Origin: Acetobacteraceae bacterium
GTDB taxonomy: Bacteria > Pseudomonadota > Alphaproteobacteria > Acetobacterales > Acetobacteraceae
DNA length: 20,382 nucleotides
Assembly: GCA_947446625.1 (NCBI GenBank)
Contig: CANFIE010000022.1
Coordinates: 1 to 20,382, forward strand
Direction: 5' to 3'
Position numbers and translations under genes: made by a program. The notes below the pieces were generated by a model. It was given only the letters and a program-made list of their open reading frames with translations, did not search any database and was not told the DNA's origin. Positions 7,024-14,558 of the stretch are shown piece after piece (the first letter of the stretch is position 1; each line of letters opens with the position of its first letter).

Positions 7024-7128
7024 CTAGAGCATGATCCGTTCTGATGGAATCATCAGAACGGATTTCTTGCTCTAGTATCAAATAGTTATAGAGCACGAAA
7101 TGCGCCCGTCAGGGCGCATAGTGCTCTA
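7024..7128 (+). repeat. Two-hairpin interspersed repeat, copy A
   Basis: 105-bp element, about 90% identical to copy B at 14452-14556 (10 differences). Hairpin 1: outer stem CTAGAGCA/TGCTCTAG (7024-7031/7068-7075), then a perfect 13-bp inner stem (7034-7046/7051-7063) with a GAAT loop. Hairpin 2: outer stem TAGAGCAC/GTGCTCTA (7089-7096/7121-7128) and a perfect 8-bp inner stem (7100-7107/7112-7119) with a GTCA loop. A 13-nt AT-rich linker joins them. It lies downstream of metK, 86 bp past its stop. There is no transposase, so it is a REP/BIME- or MITE-like element; the shared TAGAGCA ends resemble terminal inverted repeats. The strand given is the one on which differences between copies keep G-U pairing. 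Confidence 0.88.
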
Positions 7129-7190
7129 AGACTGCGCCGCCCTCCCCCCAGCCACGGCCGTGCAAATGCATGCGCGTGGCTTCCAAGGAG

Positions 7191-7224
7191 AAAAACCGCG
7201 ACCGGCCGCCGCTGTTAGCGGCCG
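7191..7224 (-). terminator. Possible terminator at the end of metK
   Basis: On the minus strand CGGCCGC (plus 7218-7224) and GCGGCCG (plus 7203-7209) form a 7-bp stem around an 8-nt loop that includes the metK stop codon. TTTTT (plus 7191-7195) comes 7 nt after the stem. The distance from stem to U-tract is longer than in a standard intrinsic terminator, so this is tentative. A second 7-bp inverted repeat without a T-run lies at 7150-7156/7175-7181. Confidence 0.35.
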
Positions 7225-8402
7225 AAGGCGCGCTTCAGCTCATCCACCAGGTCGGTCTTTTCCCAGGTGAAGGTGCCCTTGCTGGCATCCGGCACGCGGC
7301 CGAAATGGCCATAGGCGCTGGTCACGGCATAGATCGGGCGGTTCATGTGCAGGTGCTCACGAATGCCGCGCGGGCTGAGATTGATCAGCCCGTCGATCAC
7401 CTTGGCCAGCTTCACCTCGTCCACGTCATGGCCGGTGCCATGCAGGTCGAAATACACGCTCAGCGGCTTCGCCACGCCAATGGCATAGCTCACCTGCATG
7501 GTGCACTTCTCGGCCAAGCCGGCGGCCACCACGTTCTTGGCCACGTAGCGCGCGGCATAGGCGGCGCTGCGGTCCACCTTGGTGGGGTCCTTGCCGCTGA
7601 ACGCGCCGCCGCCATGCGGGGCCGCGCCGCCGTAGGTGTCCACAATGATCTTGCGCCCGGTCAGGCCGCAATCGCCATCCGGCCCACCAATGATGAAGGT
7701 GCCGGTCGGGTTCACGTAGAACTCCTCATCCGGCACGGTCCAGCCATTCGGCAGCACTTCGGCCAGAATCGGGCGCAGCAGCGCCTTGATCTGCCCCTGG
7801 TCCAGATGCGCTTCATGCTGGGTGGAGATCACCACGCTGGTGGCGCCAACCGGCTTGCCATCCACGTAGCGCAGCGTCACCTGGCTCTTGGCGTCCGGCA
7901 GCAGGCCGGCCACGCGCTTGTCGCCAATGCTGCGCAGTTCCTTGATCCGGCGCAGCAGGCCGTGCGCGTAGTACAGCGGCGCCGGCATCAGGTCGGCGGT
8001 CTCGCTGGTAGCGTAGCCGAACATGATGCCCTGGTCGCCGGCGCCTTCATCCTTGTTGCCGGCCGCGTCCACGCCCTGGGCAATGTGGGCCGACTGGGCG
8101 TGCAGGTGGCATTCAATGTGCGCATTGGCCCAGTGGAAGCCGTCCTGCTCGTAGCCGATCTCCTTGATCGCCATGCGGGCATTGTGGATCAACAGCTCGG
8201 GCGTGATCTCGCCGGGGCCACGCACTTCGCCGGCCAGCACCACGCGATTGGTGGTGCACAGCGTCTCGCAGGCTACGCGGGAATAGGGGTCCGCCGCCAG
8301 GAAGGTGTCCAGCACCGTATCGGAGATGCGGTCCGCCACCTTGTCGGGGTGGCCTTCCGAGACCGATTCAGACGTGAACAGGTATTCGCCGGTATCGCGC
8401 AT
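7215..8402 (-). CDS. metK: S-adenosylmethionine synthetase
   Basis: Makes S-adenosylmethionine from methionine and ATP. It is 395 aa, normal for the family, and covers all three domains. Visible motifs are SESVSEGHPDK (11-21), GAGDQGIMFGYA (120-131, the conserved substrate-loop hexapeptide) and the phosphate-binding GGGAFSGKDPTKVDRSAAY. The ATG at 8402 is preceded by AAGAGGAA about 11 nt upstream. The 134-bp leader to the next gene shows no SAM riboswitch pattern I can recognise. It is flanked on both sides by genes for SAM-dependent or SAM-fold proteins (trmB, the TylF-like enzyme, and the small protein at 8537-9106). Co-location with trmB is common in alphaproteobacteria; the other two neighbours are not standard. 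Confidence 0.98.
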   Translation of the reverse strand: MRDTGEYLFTSESVSEGHPDKVADRISDTVLDTFLAADPYSRVACETLCTTNRVVLAGEVRGPGEITPELLIHNARMAIKEIGYEQDGFHWANAHIECHLHAQSAHIAQGVDAAGNKDEGAGDQGIMFGYATSETADLMPAPLYYAHGLLRRIKELRSIGDKRVAGLLPDAKSQVTLRYVDGKPVGATSVVISTQHEAHLDQGQIKALLRPILAEVLPNGWTVPDEEFYVNPTGTFIIGGPDGDCGLTGRKIIVDTYGGAAPHGGGAFSGKDPTKVDRSAAYAARYVAKNVVAAGLAEKCTMQVSYAIGVAKPLSVYFDLHGTGHDVDEVKLAKVIDGLINLSPRGIREHLHMNRPIYAVTSAYGHFGRVPDASKGTFTWEKTDLVDELKRAFGR

Positions 8403-8536
8403 GGCGTTTGAGTTCCTCTTGTCGCGGAGAGGGGCGGGCGCCCCGGGGCGGCATCAGCGGGGGTGTTTGGCAAGCCGGGGCCGGGGGGTCAAGCGTCGGA
8501 TGCCATCAGCGTTGGTTTTGCCCCCGGCATGGGGCT

Positions 8537-9106
8537 TCAGGCGTGGATGAACATATGCTTCTGCCACACCTTCTGCGCGGCCATGCGGTCGAACTCCGCG
8601 GTCACGCGGAACACACCCAGCGTCCCGGCGGTCTCCACGGCCTGCACGAAGGGCAGCACCACATGGTAATGTTCCCGGTTGGTGAAGTCATGGAACATGA
8701 TGGTGGAGCCGGGCTTGGCACGCAGCACGGTCTGCATGAAGCAGGCTACGCGGAAGCGGCCATCCACCAGGAAGGTGTCGAAGCTGTTGGCATCCTCGGT
8801 GGCCCAAACATGACTGTGGTAGTCCGGCCAGCGGAACTGCGAGGCCTTGTCAGTCGGCACGCCCCAGGCGCCCGTGGGCCCGATATCCACGAAGATGGTG
8901 CGCGGCTGTAACCCACCCGCCGTGCGGCACCATTCGGCCACATCGTTCAGCCATTCGGCCGAGGAATCCAGCGTCACAATCCGCTCGGCCACCCGGCTGG
9001 CGGCGTAGCAGGTGCTGCCGCCCGAGCCGAATTCCAGGTAATTGCGGGCGGTTGAGATGACCCGGCTATACAGTTCAAGCTCAGGCTTGGTCATCCGTGG
9101 CTGCAT
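8537..9106 (-). CDS. Small Rossmann-fold SAM-methyltransferase-like protein, function unknown
   Basis: 189 aa from the ATG at 9106, which has AGGAG about 10 nt upstream; MTKPELELY at 9094 is a possible later start. The N-terminal LEFGSGGST (24-32) is a SAM-binding glycine loop, followed by VTLDSS (45-50), where Asp47 would hold the ribose. Further on are DTFLVDGRFR (110-119) and TIMFHDF (135-141), an arrangement like the Methyltransf_24 group. The protein is short and has no added substrate domain. It ends 134 bp before metK on the same strand and could be cotranscribed with it. I cannot assign a substrate; a SAM-using enzyme placed just upstream of the SAM synthetase is suggestive only. Confidence 0.78.
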   Translation of the reverse strand: MQPRMTKPELELYSRVISTARNYLEFGSGGSTCYAASRVAERIVTLDSSAEWLNDVAEWCRTAGGLQPRTIFVDIGPTGAWGVPTDKASQFRWPDYHSHVWATEDANSFDTFLVDGRFRVACFMQTVLRAKPGSTIMFHDFTNREHYHVVLPFVQAVETAGTLGVFRVTAEFDRMAAQKVWQKHMFIHA

Positions 9107-9192
9107 GCCGCTCTACTCCTGCAATGCCCTGGTGGGCCAACCAGCATAGGCTGCCCGCTTGCCGCCGTCCCGTGGCATCTGGCGCCTGGTTG

Positions 9193-9933
9193 CTACCCCA
9201 TGCCAAGCACATGCTTCATATCATACAGCCCCGGCGCGCGGCCCTGCAGCCACAGCGCCGCCCGCACCGCCCCGGTGGCATAAACCCGGCGGTCAAAGCT
9301 GCGATGCGTCAGGCTGATCTGTTCGCTGCCGGCGGCAAACACCAGTGTATGCTCACCCACCACCTGGCCGCCACGCAGCGCGGCGAAGCCAATGGCGCCG
9401 GTTTTGCGGGCTCCGGTATGGCCGTCGCGCCCACTCTCAATCCCGGCCTCCTCCAACGTGGTGCCCCGGCCCCGCGCTACCGCCCGGCCCAGCGCCACGG
9501 CGGTGCCGCTTGGCGCATCCACCTTCTGCCTGTGGTGCATTTCCACAATCTCGGCGTCGTAGCTCTCGGCCGGCAGGGCGGCGGCCATGCGCTCCGCCAC
9601 CGCCAGAAACAGGTTCACGCCCGGGGCGAAATTCGCCGCATACACAATGGGCACATGCCGCGCCGCGGCGGCCACCGCCGCCTCCTGCGCCGCATTCAGG
9701 CCCGAAGACCCCAGCACCAGCGGCCGGCCCGTGCTGGCGGCGGCGGCGGCATGCGCCTCGGCGGTGCTGGCATGGGTAAAGTCGATCACCACCTGGCTGG
9801 CGGCGAACAGCTGGGCCACATCCTCGCCCCGACGCGTCCCGCCGGCCAGGGTGGCGCCGGCGGCGGCCACTTCCTCGGCCAGCAACTGGCCCATGCGGCC
9901 GGCAATGCCGGCTATGCCTATCCGTATGGTCAT
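9193..9933 (-). CDS. dapB: 4-hydroxy-tetrahydrodipicolinate reductase
   Basis: NAD(P)H-dependent step of the diaminopimelate/lysine pathway, feeding peptidoglycan and lysine. It is 246 aa from the ATG at 9933, with GGGGAG 9 nt upstream; the open frame runs 14 codons further but the family begins at MTIRIGIAGIAGRMG. The dinucleotide-binding loop GIAGIAGRMG is at 6-15. The catalytic block EMHHRQKVDAPSGTA is at 131-145 (His133/His134 and Lys137), and IGFAALRGGQVVGEHT matches the conserved C-terminal part. dapB follows dnaJ in several Acetobacteraceae; here the CobW-like gene lies between them on the other strand. A 7-bp inverted repeat (9957-9963/9969-9975) is in the divergent region upstream. 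Confidence 0.96.
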   Translation of the reverse strand: MTIRIGIAGIAGRMGQLLAEEVAAAGATLAGGTRRGEDVAQLFAASQVVIDFTHASTAEAHAAAAASTGRPLVLGSSGLNAAQEAAVAAAARHVPIVYAANFAPGVNLFLAVAERMAAALPAESYDAEIVEMHHRQKVDAPSGTAVALGRAVARGRGTTLEEAGIESGRDGHTGARKTGAIGFAALRGGQVVGEHTLVFAAGSEQISLTHRSFDRRVYATGAVRAALWLQGRAPGLYDMKHVLGMG

Positions 9934-10086
9934 GCGATGCGTCTCCCCGAGCCTGCATGCTTCAAGCCGAAGCATCCATGCTCTGGTATATTGGTTTGAG
10001 AGACTGATTCACGGCATACGGCGTTGCCGCCTCAGCCGATCAGGCTCCATGGCAACTTCCGCCGCACGCCTTACAGGGTCAAGCGC

Positions 10087-10992
10087 ATGGCCAAACTGCC
10101 CTTCACCGTCATTGGCGGTTTTCTCGGCGCCGGCAAAACCACCCTGCTGCACCGCCTGTTGGCCGAGGGCGCCGCCCGCTACGCCGTGCTGGTGAATGAC
10201 TTCGGCAGCCTCAACATTGATGCCACCCTCATCGCCGGCCAGGCGGGCCGCACCGTGCAGCTCACCAATGGCTGCGCCTGTTGCAGCATGGGCAGCGGCC
10301 TGCTGGACGGCCTGGCCGAGCTGCTGGAAAGCGGCCAGGAATTCGACGCCGTGGTGGTGGAAGCCAGCGGCGTGGCCGACCCCTGGCGCATTGCCGAAGT
10401 TGCCCTGGTGGACCCCGCCCTGACGCTGGAAGCGGTAATCGTGCTGGCCGACGCCGCCCGCCTGCCCGCCCAACTGGCCGACCGCTATGTGGGCGAAACC
10501 CTGCGCCGCCAGTTGCTCGCCGCCGACCTGCTGCTGCTGAACAAGCGAGACCTGGCCACCCCGGAAGCCCTGGCCGAAGCCGAGGCCGCCGCCCGGGACG
10601 CCCGCCCCGGCCTGCGCCTGCTGGCCACCGAGCACGCCGCCCTGCCCGCCGAATTGCTCGGCCTGCCGCAGCCACCGCGCCCGCGCTTCCGCGCCACGGC
10701 GGAACCCGCGCATGAAGTGACGTTCCGCCGCTACCAGTACCAGCGCGAAGGCGGCTTCAACCCCGCTGCCCTGGCCACGGCGCTGGCAGCCATGCCCCCG
10801 GCGCTGCTGCGGCTGAAGGGGTTTTGCACCCTGCCCAACGGCCCGGCGCTGCTGCAAATGGTCGGCCCGCGCTGGGCGCTGACCCCGGCGCCCGATGCCG
10901 CCCCGGGCATCACCCTGGTTGGCATCGGAACGCCGGAACTACCCCCGGCCGAGGTGCTGGACGCACTGCTGGACTCAGCCTTGCTGGCCTAA
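10087..10992 (+). CDS. CobW/COG0523 G3E-family GTPase, putative metallochaperone
   Basis: 301 aa from the ATG at 10087; upstream frame is open from a TTG at 10024, but the family starts at AKLPFTVIGGFLGAGKTT. Walker A GFLGAGKTT is at 11-19, NDFGSLNID at 37-45, and the metal-binding CxCC motif (C63, C65, C66; NGCACC). EASGVADP and the guanine-specificity motif NKRDLA follow, and a CobW C-terminal domain covers about 215-295. Members deliver Zn, Co or other metals to client proteins; the subgroup cannot be decided here. No B12 riboswitch or clear Zur box is visible upstream, and no cobalamin genes are in the window. It is a plus-strand gene placed between the minus-strand dnaJ and dapB. Its TAA overlaps the dnaJ stop. 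Confidence 0.92.
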   Translation: MAKLPFTVIGGFLGAGKTTLLHRLLAEGAARYAVLVNDFGSLNIDATLIAGQAGRTVQLTNGCACCSMGSGLLDGLAELLESGQEFDAVVVEASGVADPWRIAEVALVDPALTLEAVIVLADAARLPAQLADRYVGETLRRQLLAADLLLLNKRDLATPEALAEAEAAARDARPGLRLLATEHAALPAELLGLPQPPRPRFRATAEPAHEVTFRRYQYQREGGFNPAALATALAAMPPALLRLKGFCTLPNGPALLQMVGPRWALTPAPDAAPGITLVGIGTPELPPAEVLDALLDSALLA

Positions 10993-12149
10993 CGCCCGCC
11001 CAACCCGTCGAAAAAATCCTTCACCTTGGCGAAGAACCCCTCATGCTCGGGGCTGGATTTGCCCCCCTTGCTGGCCTCGCCCTCGAATTGCTCCAGCAAT
11101 TCGCGCTGCTTGGCCGAAAGGTTCTGCGGCGTCTCCACCGAAACCTGCACATACATGTCGCCCCGCGCCGCGCTGCGCAGCATGGCAAATCCCTTGCCAC
11201 GCAGGCGGAACTGGTCGCCCGTCTGGGTGCCGGCGGGAATGGTCACGCGCTGTTTGGCACCGTCGATGCTCGGCACATCCACCGCCGCGCCCAGCGCCGC
11301 CTGCGTCATCCGCAGCGGTACGCGCACGTAAATATTGGCGCCATCACGCTGAAACAGCGGGTGCTGCTTCACGCTCACATCCACGTACAGGTCGCCGCTC
11401 GGTGCCCCGCGCAGCCCGGCCTCGCCCTCGCCGGTCAGCCGAATGCGGGTACCATCCTCCACCCCGGCGGGCACCTGCACGTTCAGGGTGCGCTCGCGCT
11501 GCACCCGGCCGCCGCCTTGGCAAACCTTGCACGGGTTCTTGATGGTCCGGCCCGAGCCATTGCAGGTCGGGCAGGTCCGCTCGATCAGGAAGAAGCCCTG
11601 CTGCGCCCGCACCTTGCCCTGGCCCTGGCAGGTGCCACAGGTCTGCGCATTGGCGTTGCCGCCCTCGGCGCCGCTGCCGGTACAGGCCTCGCAGGCCACG
11701 CTCGTCGCCACCCGAATGGTCTTGCGGGTGCCGGCGAAGGCATCCTCCAGCGTAATCTCAATGGCGGTCCGCAGGTCATTCCCGCGCCCGCTCGCCCGGC
11801 CACCGCCGCCGCCGCGCTGGCCGCCGCGCCCGCCGCCAAACATGGCGTCGAAGATATCCTCAAAGCCGCCAGCCCCGCCGCCGCCAAAGCCGCCCTGGCT
11901 GAACCCGCCCGGCCCGCCGCCCTGCTCAAACGCCGCATGGCCGTAGCGGTCATAGGCGGCGCGCTTTTCGGGGTCCTTCAGCACGTCATAGGCCTCGTTC
12001 AATTCCTTGAACGCGGCCTCGGCCTTGGCATCGCCCGGGTTGCGGTCCGGGTGCAGCTTCATCGCCTGGCTGCGATAAGCCTTCTTCATTTCCTCGTCGC
12101 TGGCGTCACGCGCCGTACCGAGGATCTGGTAGAAATCCCTTTTGGCCAT
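10989..12149 (-). CDS. dnaJ: Molecular chaperone DnaJ (Hsp40)
   Basis: Co-chaperone that stimulates DnaK ATPase and delivers clients. It is 386 aa with full type I layout: J domain (1-70, HPD at 33-35), a Gly/Phe-rich region (about 77-110), four zinc-binding CxxCxGxG repeats (153-160, 171-178, 193-200, 207-214), and the C-terminal client-binding domains. The start at 12149 is preceded by GGGGGAT about 10 nt upstream. It follows dnaK on the same strand with a 126-bp gap that contains a strong hairpin. The TAG stop (10989-10991) overlaps the stop of the convergent CobW-like gene, leaving no room for a terminator between them. Confidence 0.98.
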   Translation of the reverse strand: MAKRDFYQILGTARDASDEEMKKAYRSQAMKLHPDRNPGDAKAEAAFKELNEAYDVLKDPEKRAAYDRYGHAAFEQGGGPGGFSQGGFGGGGAGGFEDIFDAMFGGGRGGQRGGGGGRASGRGNDLRTAIEITLEDAFAGTRKTIRVATSVACEACTGSGAEGGNANAQTCGTCQGQGKVRAQQGFFLIERTCPTCNGSGRTIKNPCKVCQGGGRVQRERTLNVQVPAGVEDGTRIRLTGEGEAGLRGAPSGDLYVDVSVKQHPLFQRDGANIYVRVPLRMTQAALGAAVDVPSIDGAKQRVTIPAGTQTGDQFRLRGKGFAMLRSAARGDMYVQVSVETPQNLSAKQRELLEQFEGEASKGGKSSPEHEGFFAKVKDFFDGLGGR

Positions 12150-12202
12150 GGTCGGGCCTATCCCCCAGCGGGAGTTACACGCATCAGCAGCCTGACATCA
12201 GA

Positions 12203-12241
12203 GCGCCCGGCCCCAAAGGTTAAACCTTAAGGACCGGGCGC
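12203..12241 (-). other. Stem-loop between dnaK and dnaJ
   Basis: GCGCCCGG and CCGGGCGC (12203-12210 and 12234-12241) form an 8-bp perfect outer stem. Inside it AAGGTT/AACCTT give a second short stem, with a few wobble pairs possible between. No T-run follows on the minus strand, so full termination seems unlikely. A hairpin here could lower dnaJ relative to dnaK, or protect the 3' end of dnaK mRNA. It lies 34 bp past the dnaK stop. Confidence 0.6.
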
Positions 12242-12275
12242 CCAATGCGTCAGCTACGCGGCAGTTGCAGCCCGA

Positions 12276-14198
12276 TCAGGAAGGCTTCTTCTTGGTCGGG
12301 TTCACTTCCTCGAACTCGGCATCCACCACCTTGTCGCCCTTGCCAGGCTCACCGCCAGCGGCGTTGGTCTGCGGGTTGGCCGTGTCGGCGGCCTGGGTGG
12401 CCTTGTACACCGCCTCGCCCAGCTTCATCGAAGCCTGGCCCAGCTTTTCCGTCGCCGCGGCAATCGCCTCGGCCTCGGTGCCTTCCAGCGCGGTGCGGGC
12501 TTCGGCAATGGCGGCCTCGGCCTCGGCCTTCTCGGCCGCGCCCACCTTGTCGCCGTTTTCCTTCAGCGTCTTCTCGGTGCCATGGATCAGGCTGTCCAGG
12601 CCGTTGCGGGCCTCCACCTGCTCGCGGCGCTTCTTGTCGGCATCGGCATTCGCCTCGGCCTCCTTCACCATCCGCTCGATATCAGCATCGCTCAACCCAG
12701 ACTTTGCCTGGATCTTGATCTGCTGTTCCTTGCCGGTGGCCTTGTCCTTCGCCTGCACGGAAACAATGCCGTTGGCGTCGATATCAAACGTCACTTCAAT
12801 CTGCGGCACGCCACGCGGCGCACCCGGAATGCCGGTCAGGTCGAAGTTGCCCAGCAGCTTGTTGTCGGCCGCCATCTCGCGCTCACCCTGGAAGCACTTG
12901 ATGGTTACCGCCGTCTGGTTGTCATCGGCGGTGCTGAAGGTCTGGCTCTTCTTGGTCGGGATGGTGGTGTTGCGGTCGATCAACCGCGTGAACACCCCGC
13001 CCAGCGTTTCGATGCCGAGCGACAGCGGCGTCACGTCCAGCAGCAGCACGTCCTTGACGTCGCCCTTCAGCACGCCACCCTGAATCGCGGCGCCAATGGC
13101 CACCACTTCATCCGGGTTCACGTTGCGGGCCGGCTCACGCCCAAAGAACTGCTTCACAATCTCAATGACCTTGGGCATGCGGGTCATGCCGCCCACCAGG
13201 ATCACTTCGTTGATCTCGCCGGCCGTCAGCCCGGCATCGCGCAGCGCGTTGCGGCAGGGGTCCAGCGTCTTGCTGATCAGGTCATCCACCAGCGCCTCAA
13301 GCTTGGCGCGGCTCAGCTTCATCACCAGGTGCTTCGGCCCGCTGGCATCGGCGGTGATGAAGGGCAGGTTGATCTCGGTCTCCTTGCTGGAGGACAGCTC
13401 GATCTTCGCCTTCTCGGCGGCTTCCTTCAGGCGCTGCAGCGCCAGCTTGTCGCCACGCAGGTCAATGCCCTGCTCCTTCTTGAACTCGTCGGCCAGGTAA
13501 TCAATCACCCGGGCGTCGAAGTCCTCGCCACCCAGGAAGGTGTCGCCGTTGGTGGACTTCACCTCGAACACGCCGTCGCCGATCTCCAGGATCGAAACGT
13601 CAAACGTGCCGCCGCCAAGGTCGTACACCGCGATGATGCCGCCCTTCTTCTGGTCCATGCCATAGGCCAGGGCCGCCGCGGTCGGCTCATTGATGATGCG
13701 CAGCACTTCCAGCCCGGCAATCGCGCCGGCTTCCTTGGTGGCCTGGCGCTGGGCGTCGTTGAAGTAGGCCGGCACGGTAATAACGGCCTGGGAAACCTTC
13801 TCGCCAAGGTAAGCCTCGGCGGTTTCCTTCATCTTGGTCAGGATGTTCGCGCTGATCTGCTGCGGGGCATATTTCTGCCCATCCACATCCACCCAGGCGT
13901 CGCCATTGTCGGCGCGGGTGATCTTGTAGGGAACCAGGGCGATGTCCTTGTTCACCACCGGATCGTCAAAGCGGCGGCCAATCAGGCGCTTCACCGCGTA
14001 CAGCGTGTTGGTCGGGTTGGTCACGGCCTGGCGCTTGGCGCTCTGGCCAACCAGCCGCTCGCCATTCTTGGCGAAGGCAACCATCGAGGGGGTGGTGCGG
14101 GCGCCTTCGGCGTTCTCAATAACCCGCGTTTCCTTGCCTTCCATGATGGCAACGCAGGAATTGGTGGTGCCGAGGTCGATGCCGATAACCTTGCTCAT
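12276..14198 (-). CDS. dnaK: Molecular chaperone DnaK (Hsp70)
   Basis: ATP-driven protein-folding chaperone. It is 640 aa with all family signatures: GIDLGTTNSC (6-15), DLGGGTFDVSIL (193-204), and VILVGGMTRMPKV in the second half of the ATPase domain. The substrate-binding domain follows (from about residue 390), then the helical lid and the EFEEV-type tail (VVDAEFEEVNPTKKKPS). The ATG at 14198 has AAGGAG upstream. Order on the minus strand is grpE, repeat copy B, dnaK, dnaJ. The 360-bp leader has no CIRCE element; a heat-shock sigma promoter is expected from relatives but I could not place one with confidence. Confidence 0.99.
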   Translation of the reverse strand: MSKVIGIDLGTTNSCVAIMEGKETRVIENAEGARTTPSMVAFAKNGERLVGQSAKRQAVTNPTNTLYAVKRLIGRRFDDPVVNKDIALVPYKITRADNGDAWVDVDGQKYAPQQISANILTKMKETAEAYLGEKVSQAVITVPAYFNDAQRQATKEAGAIAGLEVLRIINEPTAAALAYGMDQKKGGIIAVYDLGGGTFDVSILEIGDGVFEVKSTNGDTFLGGEDFDARVIDYLADEFKKEQGIDLRGDKLALQRLKEAAEKAKIELSSSKETEINLPFITADASGPKHLVMKLSRAKLEALVDDLISKTLDPCRNALRDAGLTAGEINEVILVGGMTRMPKVIEIVKQFFGREPARNVNPDEVVAIGAAIQGGVLKGDVKDVLLLDVTPLSLGIETLGGVFTRLIDRNTTIPTKKSQTFSTADDNQTAVTIKCFQGEREMAADNKLLGNFDLTGIPGAPRGVPQIEVTFDIDANGIVSVQAKDKATGKEQQIKIQAKSGLSDADIERMVKEAEANADADKKRREQVEARNGLDSLIHGTEKTLKENGDKVGAAEKAEAEAAIAEARTALEGTEAEAIAAATEKLGQASMKLGEAVYKATQAADTANPQTNAAGGEPGKGDKVVDAEFEEVNPTKKKPS

Positions 14199-14451
14199 CT
14201 GGTACTGCTCCTTGCTGGCGGCGAGGGGCGGCCCGTAGTTGGCGCCGGCCCTGGCCCCGATGTTGATTCGGAGGCGTCATGCCGCCTGCCGCTGATGACC
14301 GGCAAGCAACATATCCGCGATGTATTCAGCCCCGCGCCCCAGGACAAGCCCCCCAGGCGCGGATTTTATTCTTAACCGGGCATTTCCAAGCCCGGCCAGC
14401 GCCTGACCGGCCAAGGCGATAACGCCCCAGGCCGCGCAGCAGTCGCGCCGG
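14199..14451. other. dnaK upstream region
   Basis: About 250 bp without a gene. On the minus strand, CCGGGC/GCCCGG (plus 14390-14395/14376-14381, 8-nt loop, extendable by two G-U pairs) is followed by an A/T-rich TTAAGAATAAAAT. This might serve as a weak grpE terminator or contain a -10 (TAAAAT, with CTTGGA 16 bp upstream inside the hairpin). A second CTTG further down (GGCTTGTCCTGG) has only a poor -10 partner. I saw no inverted repeat of the CIRCE type. Promoter assignment is open. Confidence 0.4.
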
Positions 14452-14556
14452 CTGGAGCAATATCCATTCTGATGGAATCATTAGAATGGATTTCTTGCTC
14501 TAGTTTCAAATAGTTATGGAGCACGAAATGCGCCCAACAGGGCGCATAGTGCTCTA
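14452..14556 (+). repeat. Two-hairpin interspersed repeat, copy B
   Basis: 105 bp, same orientation and length as copy A. Stems: 14452-14459/14496-14503 and 14462-14474/14479-14491 (hairpin 1); 14517-14524/14549-14556 and 14528-14535/14540-14547 (hairpin 2). Relative to copy A the ten differences are two in the internal loop, one compensated pair in the 13-bp stem (G-C to A-T), three single changes giving G-U on the plus strand, two in the second hairpin's loop and one in the linker. It begins 2 bp after the grpE stop codon and would form the grpE 3' untranslated region and part of the grpE-dnaK spacer. Confidence 0.88.
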
Positions 14557-14558
14557 TT

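Noticed and set aside
6656..7096. Minus-strand frame starting in repeat copy A (LYNYLILEQEI) and a similar start in copy B
   Set aside because: The shared peptide is simply the repeat read in one frame; beyond the repeat the two translations have nothing in common.
8403..8536. Possible SAM riboswitch before metK
   Set aside because: The leader shows no pattern of the SAM-I, SAM-II or SAM/SAH classes that I can recognise; mainly GC-rich spacer.
12582..14375. 597-codon open frame antisense to dnaK
   Set aside because: Long antisense frames opposite dnaK are a known artefact of codon bias. The translation is His/Gly/Gln-rich and has no recognisable domain.
14199..14451. CIRCE operator expected near dnaK or grpE because hrcA is nearby
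   Set aside because: No TTAGCACTC-N9-GAGTGCTAA or close variant was seen in the dnaK, grpE or hrcA upstream regions.
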